Positions 18,161-28,700 of a DNA stretch of 64,000 bases are shown piece after piece. How positions within the stretch are numbered: position 1 is the stretch's first letter; every line of letters begins with the position of its first letter. Source of the DNA: Roseimaritima ulvae (GTDB taxonomy: Bacteria; Planctomycetota; Planctomycetia; Pirellulales; Pirellulaceae); assembly GCF_008065135.1 (NCBI RefSeq), contig NZ_CP042914.1:1302001-1366000 (forward strand), in the 5' to 3' direction. Under the pieces are notes generated by a model. The model was not told where the DNA came from. It saw nothing but the letters and a program-made list of their open reading frames with translations, and made no database searches. The position numbers were made by a program, and so were the translations under genes.

Positions 18161-19059
18161 ATATCCACGGCATCCCTATCGAAGACACCTTTGCCGAAGC
18201 CTTTGATATGAAGGCCACGCGGGTGATTATCACCGCCGCGGATCTGCGCTGGGCTCACGAAGCGGCGGCGGCGTTTGCCGGGTTTGCCACCAGCGTGATT
18301 GCGTGTGGCATCGAGATGGCGGTGGAGTCCGAGTTGACCCCTGAAGAAACTCCCGATGGCCGTCCCGGCGTATCGGTGTTGGGGTTTGCGGTGTCCGGCA
18401 AGGAACTGGAAAAACAGATCCCGCGGCGAGCCGGACAGTGCGTGCTGACCTGTCCCACGACAGCGCTGTTCGCCGGTATCGATGGCGAAAAACGCGTGCC
18501 GCTGGGCAAGACGCTGCGGTACTTCGGCGACGGCTTTCAGATCAGCAAAGTCATCGACGGGCGACGCTATTGGCGGATCCCGGTGATGGACGGCGAATTT
18601 CTGTGCGAAGAGGATACGGCCCGAGTGGACGCGGTAGGAGGCGGTAACTTTTTTCTGTTCGGTCGCGACGTTGCATCGGTTTCGGCCGCTTGTCGAGCCG
18701 CCGCGGATGCGATTACCGCCTTGCCCGGTGCGATCGCGCCCTTCCCCGGCAGCGCCACTCGCAGTGGTTCCAAAGTCGGTTCAAAATACGCCGCCCTGTT
18801 TGCTTCGACCAATCAAGCCTACTGTCCCACGCTGCGAGGCGTCGTGGACTCGAAACTGCCGCCGGGCGCCGACGTGACGATGGAAGTGGTGATCGATGGC
18901 TTGACCGCTGACGCGGTGGCCGAAGCGATGCGGGTGGGCATTCGAGCGGCCTGCGAACGGGGTTCTGGAAACGGTTTGCTGGCGATCAGCGCGGGCAATT
19001 ATGGCGGCAAATTGGGGCGGCATCATTTCCGACTGCACGAGGTGTTGAATCCGAAATGA
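18157..19059 (+). CDS. fhcD: Formylmethanofuran-tetrahydromethanopterin formyltransferase
   Basis: The subunit transfers the formyl group between methanofuran-like carrier and tetrahydromethanopterin. The 300-residue length matches Ftr/FhcD. Recognisable blocks are the N-terminal IPIEDTFAEAFDM, ITAADLRWAHEAA, and the central CPTTALFAGI and GGNFFLFGRD. It overlaps both neighbours by 4 bases, so fhcA, fhcD and fhcC are very likely one transcript translated by coupled reinitiation. Confidence 0.95.
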   Translation: MNIHGIPIEDTFAEAFDMKATRVIITAADLRWAHEAAAAFAGFATSVIACGIEMAVESELTPEETPDGRPGVSVLGFAVSGKELEKQIPRRAGQCVLTCPTTALFAGIDGEKRVPLGKTLRYFGDGFQISKVIDGRRYWRIPVMDGEFLCEEDTARVDAVGGGNFFLFGRDVASVSAACRAAADAITALPGAIAPFPGSATRSGSKVGSKYAALFASTNQAYCPTLRGVVDSKLPPGADVTMEVVIDGLTADAVAEAMRVGIRAACERGSGNGLLAISAGNYGGKLGRHHFRLHEVLNPK

Positions 19060-19901
19060 ACGCCGTAACTTTGACACTCCGCGATGTCCCTCCGCAAGGG
19101 CTGGATATGCGCGAGCTGTTACCCGAAACGCTGGCCGGACAAACCGAGACGCAGATTGCCGCGCGGCCGCTGGCGATGGGCCGGCAACCCACGCAGCTTG
19201 GTGACTGGTTTGACGTGCAGGTGCAAAGCAGCAATGCCGACCAGCCCAGCTTGCGGTTGGTCGGTGACTGCCGGCGGCTGGACTACATCGGACACGGCTT
19301 GAGCGGCGGGCGGTTAGTCGTGGACGGAGACGCCGGCCATGCCGTGGGGCATCGCATGCGCGGCGGCCGACTGCAGATCCATGGCGCTGTCGGCGACCAT
19401 GCCGGGATGTCGATGCGGGGCGGAACCCTGGTCATCGATGGCGACGCCGGTGACTTTGTCGGCGGACCGGCGGCGGGCGAACGCAGCGGCATGTTGAACG
19501 GAGAAATTGTGATCGCTGGCAATGCCGGCAGCCATTTGGGCTTTCGGCTGCGTCGTGGCACGATCGTGGTTGCCGGGCGGGCCAAGCGTTGGGTGGCGGA
19601 GGAAATGGTTGCCGGGACGATCGCCATCGGCGGCGCGGCGGGATCGCAACTGGCTGTCGGCATGCGTCGCGGCACGGTGTTGTTGTCTCAGCCCGCGGAA
19701 TTACCCGCGGTGGGCTTCACCGAACCGCGACGGGAAACGCCATCGATGCAGCCGCTGTTGGTCCGCCGCCTGTGCCAGCTGGCCGGTTCGGATTCACCTT
19801 TCGCCGGGCTGTCCATCGCTCCGCCCGGCAGCATCTTGCGGTCGATCGGCGACCGAGCGGTAGGTGGCTTGGGCGAAGTCTTGTGGTACGCTCGACCGTG
19901 A
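19056..19901 (+). CDS. fhcC: Formyltransferase/hydrolase complex subunit C
   Basis: This is the structural subunit related to FwdC/FmdC and glutamate synthase domain 3. The 281-residue protein is built from repeating Gly-rich turns of a right-handed beta helix, such as GGRLVVDGDAGHAVGHRMRGG (two adjacent turns), GGTLVIDGDAGDFVGG and GEIVIAGNAGSHLG. In other organisms it binds FhcA and FhcD. The remaining subunit, FhcB (FwdB-like), is not in this window, so it must be encoded elsewhere. Confidence 0.92.
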   Translation: MNAVTLTLRDVPPQGLDMRELLPETLAGQTETQIAARPLAMGRQPTQLGDWFDVQVQSSNADQPSLRLVGDCRRLDYIGHGLSGGRLVVDGDAGHAVGHRMRGGRLQIHGAVGDHAGMSMRGGTLVIDGDAGDFVGGPAAGERSGMLNGEIVIAGNAGSHLGFRLRRGTIVVAGRAKRWVAEEMVAGTIAIGGAAGSQLAVGMRRGTVLLSQPAELPAVGFTEPRRETPSMQPLLVRRLCQLAGSDSPFAGLSIAPPGSILRSIGDRAVGGLGEVLWYARP

Positions 19902-19908
19902 TCAAATT

Positions 19909-19966
19909 CGTAGCCGAACTCGCCAAAGTTTGGATCCCCCGCCGCACCCTCAATAGTCTGGCGACG
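19909..19966. repeat. Dispersed palindromic element, copy C
   Basis: The left arm cgtagccgaactcgccaaag and right arm agtctggcgacg flank a centre containing gccgcaccc; downstream, ggtgcggc and ggggatcc mirror gccgcacc and ggatcccc, forming an extra hairpin to about 19995. It lies 8 bases after fhcC. The rest of the gap to 20149 shows only a short gccttcc/cccc-rich stem and the leader of the next small gene. Confidence 0.65.
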
Positions 19967-20149
19967 GTGCGGCGATTTGCGTGTTGGGGATCCTCGTCGG
20001 GCCAAGCGAGGGGTTTCGTAGGGCCTTTCCCCATCGGGGTTTGAGGTAAATCTGACTGTCAGTGAATTTGCGGTACCTACATAATCGCATGCGGTTAAGC
20101 AACTTACAGTATCTTTGGATGCGACCGATTTTTTGTGAGGTAGTGTGTT

Positions 20150-20383
20150 ATGACTCGTCCCGACGCGTCTTCCAAACGAGAACCACTGGCGATTTCCCAG
20201 ACCGCGATCAGCGACTTGGAGCGTGTGCTGGAATCGATCGAGGCCTTGGAAATCCGCATGTGTGTGTTGAGCGTGCAAATGCAGTACGACCACTCTCCGC
20301 ATGCTTCCCGCGCCGCCTTGTTATCGCGCGAGGCGGGCGAGATCAGCGAGCGGCTGGAGAATATTCTGACGTTTGGGGTTTGA
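20150..20383 (+). CDS. Small protein of unknown function
   Basis: I do not recognise this 77-residue protein. It is supported by a GAGG 9 bases before the ATG and by a helical, heptad-like composition (ISDLERVLESIEALEIRM, SREAGEISERLENIL) that suggests a short coiled coil. There is no signal or membrane segment. It is convergent with the histidine kinase gene, with only 21 bases between the stops. Confidence 0.6.
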   Translation: MTRPDASSKREPLAISQTAISDLERVLESIEALEIRMCVLSVQMQYDHSPHASRAALLSREAGEISERLENILTFGV

Positions 20384-20404
20384 CAGTGCTTCTTGGGGGC
20401 ATTT

Positions 20405-22711
20405 CTACGACGTTGAATCGCCCACCGATACGTCTTGGATGACTACGTCCAACGCTGCGATTAACTTTTTGACTTCGCCTTTTAGATCCGTCAACTGCTG
20501 TAGGCCGCGCCGCGGGGGCACTAGGCCTTCGGCGGCTTGTTGTTCTATTTGTTGGGCGGCATCCACCACCGCTTGAGCTTCGAAGACGGCTGCGGCACCC
20601 TTGAGCGTGTGAGCCGCGCGGCGGACCGCTTCCGCATCGCCTCGTTGCATCGCTTCGCCTATCACTTCGCAGAGGCTCGAGGCTTCTAACTGCAAGGCTT
20701 CGGCCAGTTCTCGCAAGACCGCATCGTTTCCCGGGATGCGCTGCCGCGTCCGCGGAAGATCGATCACGTCCTTGGCGGGACGCGCGGCCGGACTGTTGGC
20801 CGTGGAGGGGCCGTCTGATGTATTTGTGCTGTCTGGGGTTGTCGAGCCGTCTGATGTCGCCAGCTGTGAAACCGTCTGCAACAACTGCTCGCGCTCGATG
20901 GGTTTGGGGATGTAGGCGTCCATGCCGGCTTGGAGAAAACGTTCTCGGTCGCCTTTGAGAGCATGGGCGGTCATGGCGATGATCACCAGATGGTTTGCGG
21001 TCGCCTGCTGTTGTTCCTGTCGGCGGATCGCGGCGGTCGCTTGCAGCCCATCCATCCGCGGCATTTCCACATCCATCAGCACGATATCAAAAGGCTCGTT
21101 GTTCACCGCTTCGACCGCCTGCTGTCCGTCTTCAACGATGGTGACCGAATGCCCAGCCGCCTGTAAAAATCCTTTGGCGACCTTTTGGTTGACGAGCCCA
21201 TCTTCGGCCAGCAGGATCCGCAGCGGACGCAGAACAGGCGTTTGGGGGCCAGCCTTCTGGGATGGTTCCAGATGGGGCATGACGGCGGCCAGTCGGCGGC
21301 GATCCTCCGCGGACTGGGCAGTGAAGCAAGCGGTAAAACGGAAGGTCGTGCCTTGATCGCTGGGGTGGACCAATTCCAGTTGTCCCCCCATCATCTCCAC
21401 CAGCCGTTTGGAAATCGTCAGCCCCAGCCCGGTGCCGCCGAATTTCCGCGTGGTACTACTGTCGGCTTGCCCAAAAGCTTCGAAGATTTCTTGTTGTTTG
21501 TCTCGCGGGATTCCCACCCCGCTATCCTGGACGGTAAACAGCAAGCGGATGGGCGGCGTGTCGGGTTTGGCCTCGGCGGTAGTGGCGGTGGCTTTGCCCA
21601 CGCGAACGTCGACGTCGCCCTGTTCGGTAAACTTGATCGCATTGCCAACCAGGTTGGCGATAATCTGACGCAACCGGCCCGGATCCCCGCGCAGCGCGTC
21701 CGGCACGTCGGGAGCCACCGTGCCCTGCAGATTCAGTTGTTTCTCTTCGGCTTTCAGACGCATCGCCTGTAGGGTGTCGCCGAGCACGTCCCGCAGCGAA
21801 AACGGGATGCTTTCCAGTTCCATCTTGCCGGCTTCGACTTTGGAAAAGTCGAGGATGTCGTTTAAGATCCGCAGCAAGGACCTAGCCGACTGTTTGGCCA
21901 GATCCACGTACTCGGCCTGCTCTTTGTTGACCCGCGTGCTGCTGAGCAATTCCAGCATGCCGATCACGCCGTTCATGGGCGTGCGGATTTCATGGCTCAT
22001 ATGGGCCACAAACTGGCTTTTCGCCGCATTGGCCAGTTCCGCGGCCTGTCGCGCCTGATCCAGTTTGCGTCGCAGAGCGCGAGCGTTGGCATCAAAGATA
22101 AAACACAGCAGCGCTGTGCAAGTGATAATTCCCGGCAAGGCCAGGATATATAACAACGACAGCCCGCTGGGACTGATGTCCGAGGGCGGCAACCAACCGC
22201 CGCGGTCGGCGATCAACATCGCCAGTGCCGACAAGACGGTGGCCACCAGCCAAGCCAAGCCGGCCCGCCAGCCGCACAGCAGAATCGCGATGATCGGAAC
22301 CGCAGGCAGCCAGATCATCGCCGGTGCCCAAAAACCGCCGATGTAAATGGATTGGGTGATCAGCGTGACCAGTACCAAGCCGGCCACGCCATGGCAAGCC
22401 GCGTCCACCGAGCGCCCGGCCCGCAACCACTGGACGGTGGCCAAACACAGCACGCCCGCGATCACGGTAATCAGTGTCACGCGGGCCGAACCCGAGAAGT
22501 AATACACGGGCGAAAACACGGCAGCCCAAAACGCCATCGACATCGCGAACAAGCTGGCTGTGATCGCGCGGCTCCGCTGCTCCGGGTCCTCCAGCCACGA
22601 AAACTCCAGGCCCAGCCCGCGCAGCAGGGTCTGGGAAAGGCGAGTCGCTTCGGGCTGGTCAGGCATAAGGGCACGTGGAGAGACGAGGCCAAGGGGGCGG
22701 TACTGCTTCAA
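20405..22711 (-). CDS. Hybrid sensor histidine kinase with receiver and HPt domains
   Basis: The 768-residue phosphorelay protein has about six hydrophobic segments (residues 47-205) forming a membrane sensor, then HisKA with phosphoacceptor His240 in HMSHEIRTPMNG. HATPase_c follows with N-box NLVGNAIKF, DSGVGIP and GGTGLGL. A receiver domain carries Asp547 in LMDVEMPRMDG and Lys603 in PKP, and a C-terminal HPt domain carries His701 in AAHTLKGAA. No separate output regulator is adjacent. The start is uncertain: a TTG at 22711 overlaps the stop of the upstream giant-protein gene (TTGA), and an ATG exists at 22666. The overlap implies the kinase is cotranscribed with the secreted giant. Confidence 0.93.
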   Translation of the reverse strand: MKQYRPLGLVSPRALMPDQPEATRLSQTLLRGLGLEFSWLEDPEQRSRAITASLFAMSMAFWAAVFSPVYYFSGSARVTLITVIAGVLCLATVQWLRAGRSVDAACHGVAGLVLVTLITQSIYIGGFWAPAMIWLPAVPIIAILLCGWRAGLAWLVATVLSALAMLIADRGGWLPPSDISPSGLSLLYILALPGIITCTALLCFIFDANARALRRKLDQARQAAELANAAKSQFVAHMSHEIRTPMNGVIGMLELLSSTRVNKEQAEYVDLAKQSARSLLRILNDILDFSKVEAGKMELESIPFSLRDVLGDTLQAMRLKAEEKQLNLQGTVAPDVPDALRGDPGRLRQIIANLVGNAIKFTEQGDVDVRVGKATATTAEAKPDTPPIRLLFTVQDSGVGIPRDKQQEIFEAFGQADSSTTRKFGGTGLGLTISKRLVEMMGGQLELVHPSDQGTTFRFTACFTAQSAEDRRRLAAVMPHLEPSQKAGPQTPVLRPLRILLAEDGLVNQKVAKGFLQAAGHSVTIVEDGQQAVEAVNNEPFDIVLMDVEMPRMDGLQATAAIRRQEQQQATANHLVIIAMTAHALKGDRERFLQAGMDAYIPKPIEREQLLQTVSQLATSDGSTTPDSTNTSDGPSTANSPAARPAKDVIDLPRTRQRIPGNDAVLRELAEALQLEASSLCEVIGEAMQRGDAEAVRRAAHTLKGAAAVFEAQAVVDAAQQIEQQAAEGLVPPRRGLQQLTDLKGEVKKLIAALDVVIQDVSVGDSTS

Positions 22712-25700
22712 TGCCCCAAAATACGGCTCAGATCGTCCGCAATCAATTGTAGCAGGCCGTCATCCCAGCGTTTTTCATCGTCCTCGTCGGTTTCCAGCAG
22801 CGGGATCGCGGCCGCGGGCGGAATCGAGAACGTTGGCGAGCTCGTTGCTGTCGACAAGCTCTGTTTCCAACGTTGCATGCGGTTCAGGTGATTGACCACC
22901 ATGAGTGCGTCATAGGCCGAGACCAAACCATCTTGGTCGATGTCGTATCGCTCCATGTCGGCGTCCAGGTGCAGCGGTGCGGTGGCGGGCAGACGGTTTT
23001 GATGGTTCAGATGATTGATGACGTGTAACGCGTCGAACGGTGCCACGCTACCGTCGCGATCGACATCCAACGCGTGCCAAAGCTTCAGCGGCACCCCCAG
23101 CCAGCAGCCCAGCCAGCTCGGTTCGGCAGCCCACTCCAGCAGCCCGTGGATTGTTCCGCCGTGCGCCCAGTCATGCGGCCATCGATGCGGCCAGTGATGC
23201 GAATGGCCATCTTCACCGGAATCTCCAGCGTGGTGGCAGAACAGCTTGCAGGCGATTTGCCACCACAGGGGCTTCAGCGGTTGATGGCACGTGTTGTCGT
23301 GGCGATCGTCATTGCGAATCAAGCCAACAGCCATGTCCGATTCGATCGTCGCGCCATCGGTGGCGCCGGAGAGCGTCACGGTAAAGCTTTCATCGGGTTC
23401 CACCATCGTATCCCCGCTGACACTAACGGTCAGCGCCTGACTGGTTTCGTTGGCAGCAAACATCACCTGACCGAAAGGAAAACTGCCACCAAAGTCGACG
23501 GCGTCGGCGGCATTGGAACCGCTGCCACTGACGTTGAATTCCACGGTGGTCGGACCGGAAACGTTGCCGCCGCGAGTTACCGTAAATGTGAACGGCGTAT
23601 TGCCCGCATCACCTTCGGCTCGATCGGCATTGAGAGGTGCAATCGTCAGCGTCGTCGGTGTCGGCGATGCGGCCATCACCGTGGCGATCGCTTGTTGAAC
23701 AATCGTGTCATCGCTCAGCGAACGAATCTGAACGGTGATTTCGCCGACGCCAAAGTCGGTAAGCATGGCATCGACCGACAACACGCCGGTCGACAAACCG
23801 GGCAATATAAACAACGGCACACTAAGCGCCGGCTGACCATCCAGTCCCTTCAAGGCCGCGGTGATCGGACCATCGGTGCCCATGATCGTCGCGGAGTATT
23901 GGTCCTCGAGATTGCCAACATTGTCGACCTGCAGCAGCAGGGTCGCAGGTCCGGGGTGTGGCAGCACACGTGCTGGCTGGTCAAAGCCGGCGCTGACCCC
24001 CAACCTTCCGTCGATCGAAACCTCAACACTGTCGGCGGCGCGGACCGCCGCGTTGGTGCGCGACGTGGCGACGCCCACCAACTGCATCACCCCTGGAAAT
24101 GCGAAATCGATCGCACCGACCTCGATCGGAACAGTCTGCGACGCACCGGGATCGAGCGTGACGGTGGTTGTTTCCAGCGTCGCCGCCAATGCCGCCGGCG
24201 CAGCAACCGACAAATCATACGTTTCAGTGACCTGGCCGGTGTTGGTGACCAGCATTTGGAAGATGCTGCCCGGTACGGCAATATTGGGCGTGATCTCGAC
24301 ACCGACGCCAAGTTCCAAAACCGTGATCTGACCAGAGGCGACATCCATCACCGTTGCGTCGGCCATCGAACTGGCAATGAACTCAAACATGTAATCATCG
24401 ACTGTTGCATCTGCCGGCGGAACGACCGACACCACGACTTCACGGAAGTTGCTCGCGCCCGGTGGAATGTCGATTCGGGTTTGTGCGAGGCTCGCCGTGA
24501 AACCGCTCGGCAAGCCCACGACGGATAAGTCAAACGTCTCGGTGATGCTGCCGACGTTCGTAATTCTCGCCACATAGGCAGCGGCGGTTCCTTGGCCTGC
24601 AACCGCCGACGTCGGCGAGAGTGATACAACAACGCCGTGAGCTTGCGCGTCGGCGTCCGGCAACACGGGATCTCCAACGAGCGACAGCGTTCCTTCGACC
24701 GAGGTTTGCGACCCGTTGACGGTCGCGGTCACGACAAAGCCGAATTCGGACAGTGGTGCAAAGGGATCGGACTGTAGCGTGATCGGTACATCGACGCTGC
24801 CCCCGGCCGGCACCGTGACTTGAGGATCAAGCTCGACCCACTCGGGCGGCAGACCGCTGGTGGACAGGTCATACGTGACAGAATTGATCGAAGGGTTACC
24901 GATCGAGACCGAATAGCTGGTTGACTCGCCGGGCTGAATCGTTCGCTCGGCCGGGGCGAGCGACAGCACCTGCTCTGCAAATACGTTTTGCCTGGGTAGC
25001 ATCAATTCGCCCACGGTGCCCTGGACCGAGAAATCGATCTGAGTAGCAAGCGTCACATTCCGGCTTTCGCCGGGCTGCAAGTTGTTAACCCTTGTTTCCC
25101 ACGAAAGATCCTGGATTGGCGTTAACGCTGTCAGCGATAGATTCCAGAGGAGCGTATCGAAATCGGGCCCAGGAATGATCGTGTCGGGCGAGATATTGAA
25201 CGACGAATCCACTACCTCCACCCCCACTCCGTTGGGAATTTGAACGGCTGCCGTCGCGGCGATGCGAGGAAGGTCTCCGATTTCGTAAATCGTCAATCCG
25301 TCGGCATCCGTGAGATACAGCTGGCTTCCGGCTGCGCTCAGGGAGTTGGGCGGGACAATGTCCAATGGAATGCTGGATGACACAACAAACGGATTCTCCA
25401 AGATGCTCGCGTCGATGATCAAGACTTCGGGGTTACCCTCATTGCCATCGAAGCCAAGGTCCGAAAACGTAAAGATGCCGTTTTCCACCGTCGCCGTGCT
25501 GGTCCAGAACGTCGTCGCTTCCCGGTCGAGCGTTAGGGTCTTCACGAGCTGCGGGTTGAGCGGATCGGTCAAGTCCAACGTGGTGACCGTAAACACTCCG
25601 CTACGGAAGCCATTAAACGGATCGTTCCAGCCGCCGGTGGTCCCGATGACCACGCCGCGGTTTCCATCCACCGCAACCCCGACAGCTTGAACGGTGCCAG

Positions 25701-28700
25701 GGATATCGACATTTCGCAACACCGCAGGATTGGCTGCATCGCTGACGTCGACCACCGCGATTTGTCCAACACCCGCCTGGGTGTTACCTCCTGTAACCGT
25801 TGTCGTCGCCAGATAAACCGTTTGCGGATTGGGTAGCGCCAGGCTGAATACGTTGTGCTCGCCACCGTTTGGAGCGCATCCGGAAATATCATTGGGGTCG
25901 AACGTGTTGTCGCCGTAGGTGTTAAACAACACACTTTCTAGTGCGGGTGACGCGGACGTCGGATTGTCCGGATCATCCAAGTTCAGCGCGATCGATAACA
26001 GGTCGCCGGACAACAGAAAAACGTCGTTGCTGGGGATGAAGTGACATTCCTGGAATTGAGCGACAAATGCATGAGTCGGATTGGTCTGTAAATCGCCCAC
26101 CAAGTCGTAGTTGATTAAATCGCTGGACCCCAACAGCACGGGTTCGAGGGGATCATTGGCGATTGAATACACGTCGAGAAAAAACCGCCGAAAGCCTTGC
26201 GTCCGGATCGCCACCAGCAAGTCATCCTGGAGCCTCGCACCGGCATGATCACCGGACCCGACGGTTCGGACCAACTGCGGTGATTCGGGGTCGGAAACAT
26301 CAACAACATTGATTCCCGTACCGCCGCTGACATAAGCTACGTCGCCTCGTATGGCTACGCCACGCGCAGCGTTTTGAATCGGCAGTTGTCCCAGCAGAGT
26401 GAGCGGATCGTCGGTCGGAATATCTTGTCCCTCGATTTGAAAAGTGTTGGTAACCGTGCTTGCGCCCGGTGGCAACAGCTGCGGCGTCACCGACAGATCG
26501 GCCGTGACCGGAGCCCCGATCAGCAAGGTTGTCTGCCCGATGGCTCCTGGAATCGGAGCCCCGTTTTCATCGACCAGTGTGACCACGACGGTATAGTTGC
26601 CGTCAACCAACCCTGTCGTATCAAAGGTACCCAGTGAAACATCCACGAGTGACGTCTGCACGCCAAGAGTCACATCCACGGGCGCCGACACCGTGCCCAC
26701 TTGTGCGCCGGATGAATCGCGAACCACAAACGACGCACGAGCCTGTTGGACTCGATTGACGGCGTTGAGTACCCGCGCAGAAACGTCCACCGTTCCACCA
26801 GCGTCCGCGAACGGTGGTACAACAGTCACCGAGACCACCGAAACAAACTCTCGCCGCGCCGTAAGGGCACCATTGACCGTTTTGGTCACGTCTGGAAATC
26901 CCTCCGCCGCAACCGTTACATCGAATTCAAAAGCGGGCACTTCTTGGGTCGAGTTCGGAGTGAGCGTGACGATCACTGACGCAAACTCGTCGCGCTCGAG
27001 CGTCACTGAGGTTTCACTCAGCGTACCCGACACATCAATGGGAAGGTCACCGAGTGAAATGTTGTAGGTGGTCGCGGCCGAGCTATTGCTGATGTTATGA
27101 ACGCGAAGCTCAAAAGTAGCCGGCGTCTGCGGCTGCGCGATCGTACTGTTGGGTGTCAGGAACAACTCGACATTGTGTTCACTGAGATTGAAGACGGTAG
27201 CAGAAAAGTTCTCAAGGACGGCTCCCAGCTTCACGATGGCATCACGAACCTGCTCAGGTGTCGTCGCGGCGGCCAGCGCGTCAGCAGACGCCGCAACGGG
27301 ATCCGCGAACGAAACCAAAATCGGATCGACCGTCAACAGCGAAACGATGCTGTCCAGAGTTACCAGTGCCTGCATTAGAAAGACGCTGTCGCCGGGAGCC
27401 AGTGACAGATTGGTGAGTGCGGTGCCAAGTTCCGTCAAACGGCCACCGAGCGGTGCATTGCCGAGAATATTTTGAACAGCGGATGCGGCACTGGCAACGG
27501 CAGCCGCGCCCGGAGCGGTGATGGTAACGGGGATGAACAGCGTGGTCTGCTCGATGCCGCCAAAGTCGGCGGTGATTTCCACGTCAACGACGGAGTTCAA
27601 CGGAAGCGCGCTGTCGGGCACCAAGGTCAGCGTCAAAGTCGTTGTTTCTCCCATATCCACCGAAGTGTCGACGATTCCAGAAACCATCAAATCGGGAGAT
27701 TCTAGGATTTCAAGATCGACAAATTCATTCACGTTGCCGGTCGAACTGATCGAAATCTCGACCTCCGACGCCACCCCGGGTAGCGCACCCAGCTGCGCGG
27801 GGTTAGCCGTGATATCGATTCCGTGAATCTCTGGTACTACAAAAACATGGTCGGAATTCGCCGATACGGTACTGTCTGTTTCACTCGTGACCTCGATTAC
27901 AAAATGATCCATCGTGCCAGGCGCTGGGAGATTCTGCTGAGGCCGTAATGCCAGACCGACTTCAGCGGTGGCACCTGCGGGCACGAGGATGTCCGGTACA
28001 GATGTCAAGACATCGAATCCGGTCGGTGCATCGATCACGCTCAGTTGAAAACGCTCATCGGTGGCTAGTTCGTTCTTGATTCCAACACGGTAAACCGTCG
28101 GCAGCAAGTTGCCTGCGGCTGGAAACGTAAAACTGGGATCAAGCACGACGTCCACGACGACGCCCGTCCCCGAAAGATTTTGCAAGCCGTCTAGCGGCGT
28201 TTCTGGCGAGATCAGGAACTCTGGGACCGGTGGGTCGATCGCGCCCAGTAAGGAAGTCAGCGCCGCCGCAGAGCCAAGGCCGCCCGCCGCGGTACCGAGA
28301 AAGGCCAGAGCGACCGTGCCAATTCCAAACGCCAAGGAGAAACCTTTGAGCCAATTATTGATATTTCCTGCATTGGCGGCCTCTTGCCGAATCGCTTCCT
28401 TGCAAGCGACGCGATCTCCACCGGGACCGCAGTCGTCATTGAAGATGACATTGCCAGCGACGATCACCGTGGATCGCAGAAAGCCGATTAGAAATCCGTC
28501 GATGGCCGCGACGGCAGCGACTTGGGCAAAACTCTGATGGCCGCCGTCTTCCGTCACGCCTACGGTTTTTCCAGTCAGAGGGTCGATTTCGAACCAAGCT
28601 GTGATGGCCTCCCCGTTGATCTCAACGGGCCGACTGGGAACGGCAACGACCTGTCCATTTTGAATTGCCAGACTGATGCGGGCTCGCGCGTCGGCAGAGG

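Noticed and set aside
23074-24528. Plus-strand 484-residue ORF inside the giant gene
   Set aside because: It is antisense to well-supported dockerin, Calx-beta and NEW3-like coding sequence, and has Arg/His/Gly-rich shadow composition.
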